A stretch of 64,000 bases of DNA from Myxococcales bacterium (GTDB taxonomy: Bacteria > Myxococcota_A > Polyangia > Haliangiales > Haliangiaceae): contig JADJUW010000002.1 of assembly GCA_016716835.1 (NCBI GenBank), forward strand, positions 434,001 to 498,000. Reading direction: 5' to 3'. The notes under the pieces were generated by a model that worked only from the letters and a program-made list of their open reading frames with translations, made no database searches and was not told the origin of the DNA. Position numbers and translations under genes: made by a program. Positions 46,109 through 54,481 of this stretch are shown in pieces (positions within the stretch are counted from its first letter, which is position 1; each line of letters opens with the position of its first letter).

Positions 46109-47671
46109 ATGTCGGATAACAAAGAATCCTCGGTGGTTACGCGCCTCCTTGAGCACGCGCAGCAGCGGCCCATTGAAGCGAGTTTTGGCGAGGCCGCAAA
46201 GCCGTCGCGGACGTTAACGCCGGCGATGCCGCCCGCGCCGATGCCGCGCCACCGCGCTCCGGCCGGCTCGGTGGCGCCGCCGCTGAGTTCGCTGTCGACC
46301 GCCCCTGGCCGGCTAGCGCCGCCAGCCTTGCCACCGCCTCCCCCGGCCGCAGCCACGGCCGTGCATGAAGACGATCTCGAATTAGTCGATGACGACGACT
46401 TCGATCCCGAAACTGCCAAGACCACCGAAGTCGATCAATCCATGATTGCGGCGGTGCGCCTGCTGCCGACAAATTTGGCGCCGCCGCCGTTACGCACGGC
46501 AAGCCGCTCTGGAGCCAGGGCCACAAGTTCGGTTGAGCAAGGGCTGCAGGAAATGGCGGCGCATCGTCCGCTTACCGAAGACACCAATCCCGGGCGCCGC
46601 ATTACGCGCCCGGTGACGGCAGCGGTCGGGTTGCCACTGCACGAGCCGGTGTTGTCACCGATGATGCAGCCCAGCCCGAGCGTCATCGTGGCCCCCGCCT
46701 TGGTCGCGCCTGCGCATTCGGGGCAACAATTGCCGTCGGTGCCTTCAGCCGCATCATCGACCTCGTTACCTGCTGCCACCGCGTCGCAAGCTCAGGCGGT
46801 GTCGGCCCAGGCGTTGTCGTCGCAAATGTCGCTTCATGCGGGCACCGGCGTTGTTCGCGAGCCCGCGCGTTTTCGGCGAGCAACACCGTGGATCGCGGTT
46901 GGTGCGGCGGCCTTGTTGGCCGGCGCGTTTGGCGCGCTCTTGGCAATGCAGCGCGGGGGTGACGCGGTCGTCGCCGTAGGGCCTGCATCAGCGCCGGCAG
47001 AGGCGCCGCGGATAGCCCCGGTTGATATCGCGCTTAGCTCGATACCCCTTGGCGCCATCATTGAAGTCGCGGATGGCTCGACAACGAGAGAGTTGGGGCT
47101 GACGCCGCTGACCACCAAGTTGCCAGCCGACGGCGCGCTCGCTATTACCTTTCGGCGCGAAGGGTATGCGCCGGTCACCAAGGCCTTTAATCCCAAAACG
47201 CAACGCGAATTGGCCGTAGCGCTGGAGCCTATCGCACCGTCGGTCGGGCAACCGTCGGCGGTGCCAGAGGTGGCAGCTCTTGCCGCGGCGGTTGAGCCCT
47301 CACCAGTGACGAAGGAGCTTGACGCCCCCGCGCCCGCCAAGTCGTCTTCGAAACCCGCACGTCGCACCTCGCGCGTCGCGACGAGCTCGCGCAATTCGCG
47401 CCAAGTCAGCGTGGTGGCGGCACCGGCAGGCCAGAGCGCCACGCGCAAGGGCATGTTGTCGCTCGGTGCCAAGCCGCCGTGCGACATCTTGGTCAACGGC
47501 AAGCGGACCGGCCTGGTGACGCCACAGCGCGACATGGTGCTGCCGGTTGGCAGCCACAAGATCACGCTCATCAATAAAGAGTTCGGCATCCGCGAATCGT
47601 TTACCGTGCAGGTCGAGGCCGGTCGCGAGCAGCGCGTGGTGAAAGATCTTTCGAAGCAGATCAAGCGGTAG
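46109..47671 (+). CDS. Single-pass membrane protein with PEGA-like domains
   Basis: A 520-residue protein. The N-terminal 270 residues are cytoplasmic and low-complexity (Pro/Ala/Ser) with an acidic patch (EDDLELVDDDDFDPE). One membrane helix (WIAVGAAALLAGAFGALLAM) follows, then two PEGA-like units outside (IALSSIPLGAIIEVADGSTT; GMLSLGAKPPCDILVNGKRTG with a cysteine) separated by a basic Ser-rich linker. The layout mirrors the 3688-5895 protein and the kinase tail. ATG 46109 is set by AGGGAGA. It stands between the AgmX-type lipoprotein and a TauE/SafE permease. Function unknown. Confidence 0.68.
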   Translation: MSDNKESSVVTRLLEHAQQRPIEASFGEAAKPSRTLTPAMPPAPMPRHRAPAGSVAPPLSSLSTAPGRLAPPALPPPPPAAATAVHEDDLELVDDDDFDPETAKTTEVDQSMIAAVRLLPTNLAPPPLRTASRSGARATSSVEQGLQEMAAHRPLTEDTNPGRRITRPVTAAVGLPLHEPVLSPMMQPSPSVIVAPALVAPAHSGQQLPSVPSAASSTSLPAATASQAQAVSAQALSSQMSLHAGTGVVREPARFRRATPWIAVGAAALLAGAFGALLAMQRGGDAVVAVGPASAPAEAPRIAPVDIALSSIPLGAIIEVADGSTTRELGLTPLTTKLPADGALAITFRREGYAPVTKAFNPKTQRELAVALEPIAPSVGQPSAVPEVAALAAAVEPSPVTKELDAPAPAKSSSKPARRTSRVATSSRNSRQVSVVAAPAGQSATRKGMLSLGAKPPCDILVNGKRTGLVTPQRDMVLPVGSHKITLINKEFGIRESFTVQVEAGREQRVVKDLSKQIKR

Positions 47672-47679
47672 CCGCAAGC

Positions 47680-48477
47680 TTGAGCGCCCTCGAAATCTTC
47701 GTCCTGCTCGTCGTTGGCTTGGTCAGCGGCGCGATGAATACATTTGCGGGCGCAGGCGGGGCGCTGGCGATTCCGGTGCTCGCGCACATGCTAGGCAACC
47801 CGGTGCTCGCGCTCGCAACGTTTAGGGTCGGCGTGGTAGCCCAGAGCGCGATTGGCCTCGATGGCTTCCTGTTCGTTGATCGCAAGCCCGTGATTCCGTG
47901 GGCTACGCTGATGATCGTGCTTGGCGTCGGCGTCGCCGGTGGGCTGCTGGGAGCCGTGCTCGCCGCGGCGACGGATCCAACGTGGTACGGCTGGCTCGTC
48001 GTGCTGAGCCTCGGCGCGATCGTCGGGCTGCTCGCGCGCAGTTGGTGGCAGGGACGCGCGATCGAAGGCGCGGTCGCCTCGGCGCCACCGCCGGCGCCAG
48101 CGGCGTGGCCACAAGCCCTGCAACTTGGCGCCTTGATGCTCGCTAGCACCTATGGCGGCTTCATGCACGTCGGCATCAGCTTTATGTTGCTTGCGGTGTT
48201 ACAGCGCGGCTTTGCGCTTAGCACGGTCAACGCGCTTGGCGTCCGCAGCGCGATTATGCTCGTGCTAAATGCGGTGGCGCTCATCTGGATGGGTGTGGCC
48301 GGCATGGTCGCCTGGCGGCATGGCGCCATCTTGGCGGTGGGCAGCACGCTCGGCGCCATCCTGGCGGTGCGCCTCGCCGTCTCACAGCGCGAGCGCACGC
48401 TTAATACAATCGTCTTGGCTATGGCGAGCCTGGCGCTCATAGCCGCCATCGTCGGGCTAGTCACCGCGTCCCGGTGA
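47680..48477 (+). CDS. TauE/SafE-family sulfite/organosulfur or anion exporter
   Basis: A 265-residue integral membrane protein with seven or eight helices, of the TauE/SafE (DUF81) family. The signature G-x-x-x-x-A-G-A-G-G near the start (GAMNTFAGAGGALAIPVLAHM) and its second-half echo (LMLASTYGGFMHVGISFMLLAVL) show the internal duplication. Substrates are usually sulfite, sulfoacetate or similar anions; none can be assigned. It starts with TTG 47680, 8 bases after the previous stop; no ATG fits so well, and the chosen start gives the usual MSALEIFVLLVVG helix. Possibly cotranscribed with the PEGA gene. Confidence 0.82.
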   Translation: MSALEIFVLLVVGLVSGAMNTFAGAGGALAIPVLAHMLGNPVLALATFRVGVVAQSAIGLDGFLFVDRKPVIPWATLMIVLGVGVAGGLLGAVLAAATDPTWYGWLVVLSLGAIVGLLARSWWQGRAIEGAVASAPPPAPAAWPQALQLGALMLASTYGGFMHVGISFMLLAVLQRGFALSTVNALGVRSAIMLVLNAVALIWMGVAGMVAWRHGAILAVGSTLGAILAVRLAVSQRERTLNTIVLAMASLALIAAIVGLVTASR

Positions 48478-48504
48478 ACTCGATTATCGTGCTACACCTC
48501 GGGC

Positions 48505-50502
48505 ATGAAGGGCTTCTTCTCCCTCACGCCCGGCAAGCGGGTGTTGTATCTCACTAAAGACCCGGCGCGCATCGCCGCCCAATTGCGCGGCGAGCTGACG
48601 CTCACCATGGCGCAGCTCGATCCGTCGGAACTCCTCGACAACATCAACACCGACACCATGACGCCGGCGTGGGTGTGCTTTGATTTCGAACCGCACGAGA
48701 TCGCAAAAAATGCCTATGCGGGCCTGGTTATCGCGGGGCAGCGGGTGTTTGGCCAGGGCGCGCTGGCGCTCGGCAATTTCGAGGTGATCGTATCGGGGGT
48801 GCAAAAGGGCGTCGGCTCTAGCCGCGAGCACGCCGCCCAATGTGAGGTATTTGCCGGTAGCCGGCTCGCGGTGGCGGCGTCCTTCGCGCCGATCCACGCC
48901 CGCAACAATATCAACATTGGCCAATACATGGGCACGTACGACATGTTGCGGCGGCTCGAGGCCGGCGAGGCGATCGCGCTCGACGAGTTTGCGCGCGGCG
49001 AGGATGCGATAACCAAGCTCATCGTCGAGGCGGGCGGCCTGTTGCCATTTTGTGCACGTCTAGCGGCAAAAGAGTTGTCCATTCCGCAGGTCACCACCAC
49101 GGCGCGGCCGATGAATCTAACCGAAAAGATTCTCGCCAAGAAGTTGCTGCCAGGGCAAGGCGAATTTTTAAAGCCAGGCGACGCCGTGCTGGTGCGCGTC
49201 GACGGCGGCTATTCGCATGAATTCACCACCGCACAGGTGCATCACTTTTTGCGTGGGGAATACGGCGAGGCCTATCAGCTGCCCGCGCCGCATAAATTCG
49301 CGGTATTCGAGGATCACCTTATCTACGCCACCGGCGTGCCGGCGATGGCGCCCTTTGCCGACAAGATCGAGCGCTTGAGGCGCGAGCAGCGCGCGTTCGC
49401 GGCGCACACCGGCGTACGCAATTTCTGTGCGGAGGGCGGCGTCTCGCCGGGCATCTGCCATCAGGTAGCGCGCGAGCAATTTATTGATCCGGGCGATTTT
49501 ATCCAGGCCACCGACAGCCACACCTGCATGGGCGGCGCCTCGGGTGCGCTGGCGTGGGGCGTTGGCACGACGGAGTATGCCGCGCTCGCCTATTGGGGCT
49601 TTACGCCGATGGCTGTGCCGGAGTCGATTCGCTTCGAGCTAACCGGCCGGCTCGCTCCTGGCGTTACGGCGAAAGACGTCATGTTGCACATCTTGGCCAC
49701 CTATGCGACGCGCGAAGAGACGCTTAATCGCGTCATGGAGTTTGGCGGCGATGGGCTATTTTCGCTGTCGCCTGATGAACGCGCGACGCTGGCCAACATG
49801 GCGACCGAGTGCTCGGCGCGCGGCGCGGTGATGGAGGTCGATGACGTCATGCTGGCGTGGATCGCCGGCCATCGCGTAGGCGCGGGCAATGGCGACGCCG
49901 CGGCACGCGCGGCGCTGATGTCCGAATTGCGGACCAAGGTCGTCACGCCCGACGCCGGCGCGACCCACGCCGGCGGCGTCCATGTGATCGAGCTGGCGGC
50001 CATCGTGCCCATGGTGGCGACGCCGGGCGACCCCGATCGCGGCGTAGCGTCAGACCCAAAAAATGGCGCGGCGATCGCGGACCTGGGCCGGGTGAAGATC
50101 GATATCGCGTATGGCGGCTCGTGCACCGCGGGCAAGCGCGATGACATGGACTATTATGCCCAGGTGCTAGCAGCGGCCGAGACCGCCGGGCAGCGCATTG
50201 CGGAGGGCGTGACGTTTTACATTCAGTTTGGCTCGGCCGATGTTGAGCAGTACGCCACCGAGCGCGGCTATGTCGCGCTCTTTGAGCGCATGGGCGTCAC
50301 CGTGATCAAGCCCGGTTGCGGTGCCTGCATCGGCTGTGGGCCGGGCGTCTCTGATAACGGCGCGCAGGTCACCGTCTCCGCGATCAATCGCAACTACAAG
50401 GGGCGCTCGGGCCCGGGCTCGCTGTACCTGGCATCGCCGCTTACAGTGGCCGCGTCGGCGATCGCGGGCGAGATCGTGATCGCGCCACCAGCCAAGCCGT
50501 AG
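48505..50502 (+). CDS. Aconitase-superfamily hydro-lyase with an N-terminal swivel domain
   Basis: A 665-residue iron-sulfur dehydratase. The swivel (LeuD-like) domain comes first, with VQKGVGSSREHAAQCEVF near residue 95-115, and the catalytic LeuC-like part follows: cluster motif DSHTCMGGASGALAWGVGT and GCGACIGCGPGVSDN, with the substrate loop AYGGSCTAGKRDDM. Aconitase A and IPM isomerase fusions normally have the swivel last, so this order resembles AcnB without its HEAT region. It could act on citrate, isopropylmalate or a homologue; no leucine genes are adjacent. ATG 48505 lies 6 bases after TACACC. Assignment to the superfamily is firm, the substrate not. Confidence 0.82.
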   Translation: MKGFFSLTPGKRVLYLTKDPARIAAQLRGELTLTMAQLDPSELLDNINTDTMTPAWVCFDFEPHEIAKNAYAGLVIAGQRVFGQGALALGNFEVIVSGVQKGVGSSREHAAQCEVFAGSRLAVAASFAPIHARNNINIGQYMGTYDMLRRLEAGEAIALDEFARGEDAITKLIVEAGGLLPFCARLAAKELSIPQVTTTARPMNLTEKILAKKLLPGQGEFLKPGDAVLVRVDGGYSHEFTTAQVHHFLRGEYGEAYQLPAPHKFAVFEDHLIYATGVPAMAPFADKIERLRREQRAFAAHTGVRNFCAEGGVSPGICHQVAREQFIDPGDFIQATDSHTCMGGASGALAWGVGTTEYAALAYWGFTPMAVPESIRFELTGRLAPGVTAKDVMLHILATYATREETLNRVMEFGGDGLFSLSPDERATLANMATECSARGAVMEVDDVMLAWIAGHRVGAGNGDAAARAALMSELRTKVVTPDAGATHAGGVHVIELAAIVPMVATPGDPDRGVASDPKNGAAIADLGRVKIDIAYGGSCTAGKRDDMDYYAQVLAAAETAGQRIAEGVTFYIQFGSADVEQYATERGYVALFERMGVTVIKPGCGACIGCGPGVSDNGAQVTVSAINRNYKGRSGPGSLYLASPLTVAASAIAGEIVIAPPAKP

Positions 50503-50525
50503 CCTGCGCGGGCCGCGCGTTAGCG

Positions 50526-51407
50526 CTAGAGATTCCCCGGCAGCTTGACCTGCTTAGCCTTATCGCCGTCGCCGAGCGGACCGCTTTCGCCGCTGGCCTG
50601 GAAGGCGCGGGTGGCCTTAATGAGGCGCGTGATCAAGCGCTTCGGATTTGAATCGTAGATGATTGGCGCGCCAGGCGGCTTGCCCGCCTTGGTCGAGGCC
50701 TCGACGATTTGTTTGATCGTATCGGCGATGCCCCCGGAGCCGGTGAGCACGCCAATCGGGCGACGTTCGTCGGCGGCGATGGCGAATTCGCCTAAGGTGC
50801 CAAAGCGACCGCCAACAATTACGATGGCGTCGGAGTGTTCGATATTGTCGATCTCGCGGCCCATATAGTTAGGGCGATCTTGGCCGTGTAATGCTGGATG
50901 GCTAGTGAGCTTGATGACGTCAAAGTTCACCGGCGCCTTGGCGCGCTTGTGTTGCAACATCGTGCGATACGGCGAGATGCCAATCGTATAGGCGCCCTTG
51001 GCCTTGGCCGCGGTCGCGGCGATGTCGGGCAGGCCAGGCGCGGCGCCGGTGAGCACGATGCCCAACTGCGACGCGATGGCCGCCCCGAGGTGGGCGACCT
51101 TTTCGGCGATGTTCGGTGGTGTTACGGCGCCAGCGCCGCCCATGACGCCGATGACCAGCGCCGAGGGCTTGCGGGCGAGCAGCGCGGTGCGATGCGGCGT
51201 GCGCTTGGAGGTTAGCTGCCGCTTGGCCAAGGCCTTGCGCGGATCGCTGCGAGGCCCAACCAGCACCGGCGCATAACTGGCCTGCGAGGTGGAGGCTTTC
51301 TTGGCAACCTTGCGGTTGGCCTCGCTTGGATGAACAAAAAAGAGCGCGGCCAACAGCGCGAGCAGCAGCGCCGCGGGAAAACGTGGGTGAAGCGAACGGG
51401 GCAGCAT
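50526..51407 (-). CDS. Exported SLOG/LOG-fold (TIGR00725-like) protein
   Basis: A 293-residue Rossmann-type SLOG protein. Motifs: VIGVMGGAGAVTPPNIAEKV, LTGAAPGLPDIAATAAKAKG, GISPYR, SDAIVIVGGRFGTLGEFAIA (the PGGxGTxxE-like loop) and PIIYDSNPKRL. Relatives bind nucleotides or molybdopterin. Unusually, it begins with a signal-like sequence (FPAALLLALLAALFFVHPSEA), so the domain may act outside the cytoplasm. I chose ATG 51407, preceded by TACCAG and 5 bases; longer starts only extend the signal end. It is flanked by the aconitase-like gene and, across 170 bases (51408-51576) with no other feature, a TrmN6-like gene. Confidence 0.72.
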   Translation of the reverse strand: MLPRSLHPRFPAALLLALLAALFFVHPSEANRKVAKKASTSQASYAPVLVGPRSDPRKALAKRQLTSKRTPHRTALLARKPSALVIGVMGGAGAVTPPNIAEKVAHLGAAIASQLGIVLTGAAPGLPDIAATAAKAKGAYTIGISPYRTMLQHKRAKAPVNFDVIKLTSHPALHGQDRPNYMGREIDNIEHSDAIVIVGGRFGTLGEFAIAADERRPIGVLTGSGGIADTIKQIVEASTKAGKPPGAPIIYDSNPKRLITRLIKATRAFQASGESGPLGDGDKAKQVKLPGNL

Positions 51408-51576
51408 CGGAGCTGGTATGTGCAAAGATGAAGCCAAGGTCGGCGGCATAGCGAGCGCGACCGTTGGCCGCGGGCATGCGTTCCGGACCGGCCGCCGCAA
51501 CCCCACTAGCCGGGGACGACGGGGTCATCAGGCCCCGGGGAAGTTGTTGGACATGGCGTCGGACGCGGCGATGTGG

Positions 51577-52350
51577 CTAGAAACCGGAGAACGCCTTAAG
51601 CCGCGCGGCGTCGGGCGCGACGCTGGCGTCGGCATCGCGCAGCGTGAGCGAGGAGACGATGCAGCCGTTGGCAACCGCGGCGTCCGCGTGGCGCAACGTC
51701 CACACCGAAAATAGCGGTGGCTTCGGTGCATGCGCGATGACATCGGTGCGTGCGACAACGCAAAGCGCGGCGAGGGCCGCTGCCGCCGCGACGCGATCGT
51801 CGGTGCGCGCGTCGCCGCAGACGACCAAGGTGCCGTGCGGCGCGAGATAGCGCGCACCCGCCGCGATATAGGCCTCGACGCCGCCGCGATATTCGATGCG
51901 CGCAAAGGCTCGCTGCTCATCCATGGCGTCGAGCGCCGCTTCTGGCGGAAAATAGGGCGGCGTGCCCGTGACTAAATCGAACGTCCCGTTAATGTGCGAT
52001 CGCAAGGCCTCGTCGCGCAGGTCGCCGTGCCACGTGGTCACGCGCGCGGCGAGCTGATTGCGCGCGACGTTGTGCTGGAGCAGGGCAAACGACACGGCTT
52101 GGGCCTCAATGCCAACCATGATCGCTTGCGGCAGAGACCACGCCAGATGCAGCAGCACCGAGCCGATGCCGCAGCCCAAATCCAAGACCGTCGCGGCCGT
52201 CGGCGCCGCATGAAACGCGACATACGCGGTGATGACGTCGTCGGACGAGAACCTGTGCCCCTTTTTGCGCTGCAGCAGCGTCACGTCGCGTGTCAGCCGG
52301 TCCGCGGTTAGCTCGCCATATGGCGTCAAGTCGGGCAGGGCGTCCGTCAT
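51577..52350 (-). CDS. TrmN6-like adenine-N6 methyltransferase
   Basis: A 257-residue methylase of the tRNA1(Val) A37 N6-methyltransferase type. The family opening ELTADRLTRDVTLLQRKKGHRFSSDDVITAYVA is intact, the SAM site is VLDLGCGIGSVLLHLAW, and the catalytic motif reads TGTPPYF where TrmN6 has NPPY. Replacing Asn with Thr is unusual and could alter activity or target. A distal part includes RHADAAVANGC. ATG 52350 is preferred over an upstream start at 52440, which would run into the divergent promoter of the iron-sulfur protein gene. TAAACC lies 8 bases before it. Confidence 0.78.
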   Translation of the reverse strand: MTDALPDLTPYGELTADRLTRDVTLLQRKKGHRFSSDDVITAYVAFHAAPTAATVLDLGCGIGSVLLHLAWSLPQAIMVGIEAQAVSFALLQHNVARNQLAARVTTWHGDLRDEALRSHINGTFDLVTGTPPYFPPEAALDAMDEQRAFARIEYRGGVEAYIAAGARYLAPHGTLVVCGDARTDDRVAAAAALAALCVVARTDVIAHAPKPPLFSVWTLRHADAAVANGCIVSSLTLRDADASVAPDAARLKAFSGF

Positions 52351-52375
52351 CTCGCCAAGGTTTAGCACGCGCGAG

Positions 52376-52405
52376 TTGGTGGCTCGGGCAGCGGCGGGGT
52401 AGTAT
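52376..52405 (+). promoter_or_regulatory. Promoter TTGGTG-N18-TAGTAT, leaderless
   Basis: TTGGTG 52376-52381, 18 bases, TAGTAT 52400-52405, 6 bases (cgcagc), then GTG 52412. Confidence 0.62.
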
Positions 52406-52411
52406 CGCAGC

Positions 52412-53539
52412 GTGGCACCCGACGATTTGGCAGCGAGCACGGCGACCTGTACCTATTGCCCCAAAATGTGCCGCCATGCCTGTCCGGTAGCCACCGCCAC
52501 CGGGCGCGAGACGTTTATTCCGCAGGCCAAGATGGAAGCACTTGGCGGGCTCTTGCGCGAGCACTTGTCTTGGAGCGAGGAAAATGCCAATGCCCTATGG
52601 GCGTGCACGGGCTGCGGTCATTGCACCGACTATTGCGATCACGATATCAAGCCGGGCCTTGACTTGCTGCGCGGGAGGCAACTCGCGGCGGCGGCGGGCG
52701 CGGCCCCGGCAGCGCTCGATGGTTATCACGAACGCTTTCTCGCGCGCAGCCATCGCCTTGCCGCGGCGCAAGGGAAAAAAGGCGGCACGCAGCGCGAAGC
52801 TCGCGTTGCGTTTTGGCCCGGGTGTGATGCGGTTGATAAGGGCGCCGCCGCGGTGACCGCGTTTGAAGAATTGGCGGACGAGCACGGCCTGGGTATCGAG
52901 ACGCTGGCGATCAGTGAGGCTTGCGCGGGATATCCGCTGCTCGCCGCCGGCCTCGTCGACGAATTTCGCTGGCATGCGCGCAAGGTCGGCGATGCGCTGC
53001 GCGGCACCGAAACCCTTGTCATCCACTGCTCCGCGTGTTTGCACACCTTGCGCCACGACTACAAGGCGGCCGGCGTGGTGCTGCCCAGCGAGCTTATTTC
53101 GATGGCCGAGTTCTTGGCCCGGCGCATAGTGCCCTCACCTGGGAGCGCCACGGGCGCCGCCTCCTTGGAGGAGGCGCCTGCCCCCGCCAAGCCAACCGTC
53201 TACTATCACGATCCTTGTTACCACGCGCGTTACAACAAGGTCATGGACGAGCCACGCACCTTATTGCGGCAAGTGGCCGAGGTACGTGAGTTTGCGTGGA
53301 GCGGTGGCGACGCCGAGTGTTGCGGCGGTGCGGGCCTCTTGCCCAAGACCATGCCGGAGGTCGCCGATGCCATGGCCAAGCACCGCCTGGAAGAGGTGTC
53401 GCGCGCTGGCGGCGGCACGGTGGTCACGTCGTGCGCTACGTGCGCGTTTCAGCTGCACCGCAATGCGCCGCCCGGCGTCACGGTGCTCGATCTGCCCGAG
53501 GCCCTGCAAACCCTTGGCAAACCGGCGGTCAAGCCCTAA
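52412..53539 (+). CDS. Iron-sulfur oxidoreductase subunit, GlpC/LutA/HdrD-like
   Basis: A 375-residue protein with two 4Fe-4S motifs at the N-terminus: CTYCPKMCRHACPVA and CTGCGHCTDYCDH (the last Cys followed by Asp rather than Pro). Two CCG-type domains follow: HCSACLHTLRHDYKAAG, and DPCYHARYN with ECCGGAGLLPKTMPEVADAM and SCATCAFQL. This is the heterodisulfide-reductase-type subunit of GlpC, LutA and GlcF enzymes, transferring electrons for an oxidoreductase partner such as a lactate or glycolate dehydrogenase; none is adjacent. GTG 52412 fits the leaderless spacing. Its last 4 bases overlap the convergent hydrolase gene. Confidence 0.85.
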   Translation: MAPDDLAASTATCTYCPKMCRHACPVATATGRETFIPQAKMEALGGLLREHLSWSEENANALWACTGCGHCTDYCDHDIKPGLDLLRGRQLAAAAGAAPAALDGYHERFLARSHRLAAAQGKKGGTQREARVAFWPGCDAVDKGAAAVTAFEELADEHGLGIETLAISEACAGYPLLAAGLVDEFRWHARKVGDALRGTETLVIHCSACLHTLRHDYKAAGVVLPSELISMAEFLARRIVPSPGSATGAASLEEAPAPAKPTVYYHDPCYHARYNKVMDEPRTLLRQVAEVREFAWSGGDAECCGGAGLLPKTMPEVADAMAKHRLEEVSRAGGGTVVTSCATCAFQLHRNAPPGVTVLDLPEALQTLGKPAVKP

Positions 53540-54336
53540 GGCAGCTGCTTTGGATCGTGGGCGCTGTTGATCGCAATGCCTTGCGCGGCTAAGTGCCGGA
53601 GCACGTCGACCGAGGCCAGGCGTGCCGCGCGATCGGTTTGCAGCACGCTGGCGAGCACGCGAATGCCCCACGGCGTGGCGGAGCCGTCGCCTAGCTCGCT
53701 CGCGTGATAGATGGCGTCGCCAGCGTGCATGAGCCAACCGGCGTCGCCTTGCACGACGACGGCGGAGTGGCCTCGCGTATGCCCGATCAAGGGTACGAGC
53801 GCTACGTCGGCCTCAACGCCGCGCAGCCGTGAGACCGCTGGCAGCTCCATCCAGCGATCGCCGAAATCGTCGTACGTCGCCCAGGTCACGCCGTGCGACC
53901 AGCGCGCGGGCTCATAGCGTTTCTGCGCGAGCAGCGTGGTGCGCGCCTCCGCGGCCGCTAGTTCGGCGGCATGAACGTGGACGGTCGCCCACGGAAAATC
54001 AACGAGGCCACCCGCGTGATCGAGATCGAGATGGGTCAGCGCGATGTGACGGACATCGGTGGCGGCAAAGCCAAGCGCGACGACTTGGGCCAGCGCCGAC
54101 TCAGCGGCTCCGGGGCGCGCGCCGGTAAACATGCCAAAGCTCTTGCCTCGGAAGTTGCGGCGCAGCACCCCCGCATCGCCGAGCCCCGTATCGACCAAGA
54201 TAAGGCCATCGCGTGCGGTTTCGATGAGCCAGCAATGACAGATCATGTGGCCCCTGGAAAACCACGACGAGCCGCCGGTGAGCGCCCCAAGCGGCGGATG
54301 CATCGTGCCGCAATTGAGGTGGTGAACGCGCGCCAT
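53536..54336 (-). CDS. Metallo-beta-lactamase-fold hydrolase
   Basis: A 266-residue MBL-fold protein. The zinc motif is HLDLDHAGG (HxDxDHxGG), with the later ligands in GHTRGHSAVVV and the Asp of AGDAIYHAS. The N-terminal sandwich has HCWLIETARDGLILVDTG. It resembles lactonase or glyoxalase II-like hydrolases, perhaps acting on acyl-homoserine lactones, but specificity cannot be assigned. A far longer upstream reading frame is rejected; ATG 54336 lies 7 bases after TATCAA. It converges with the iron-sulfur protein gene, overlapping by 4 bases. Confidence 0.85.
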   Translation of the reverse strand: MARVHHLNCGTMHPPLGALTGGSSWFSRGHMICHCWLIETARDGLILVDTGLGDAGVLRRNFRGKSFGMFTGARPGAAESALAQVVALGFAATDVRHIALTHLDLDHAGGLVDFPWATVHVHAAELAAAEARTTLLAQKRYEPARWSHGVTWATYDDFGDRWMELPAVSRLRGVEADVALVPLIGHTRGHSAVVVQGDAGWLMHAGDAIYHASELGDGSATPWGIRVLASVLQTDRAARLASVDVLRHLAAQGIAINSAHDPKQLP

Positions 54337-54481
54337 GGCCCGCTTGATAACACAGAAGCTGGCCGGGACTAGGAGGTGTAGACGGCGGGCCCCAGCTCGA
54401 CGTCCGCGCCAGACGCGGCACCATAATTCCAAATACTTAGGCGTCTGCGGTGGTGGCCCACGCGTTGCAATTACATGCTCC

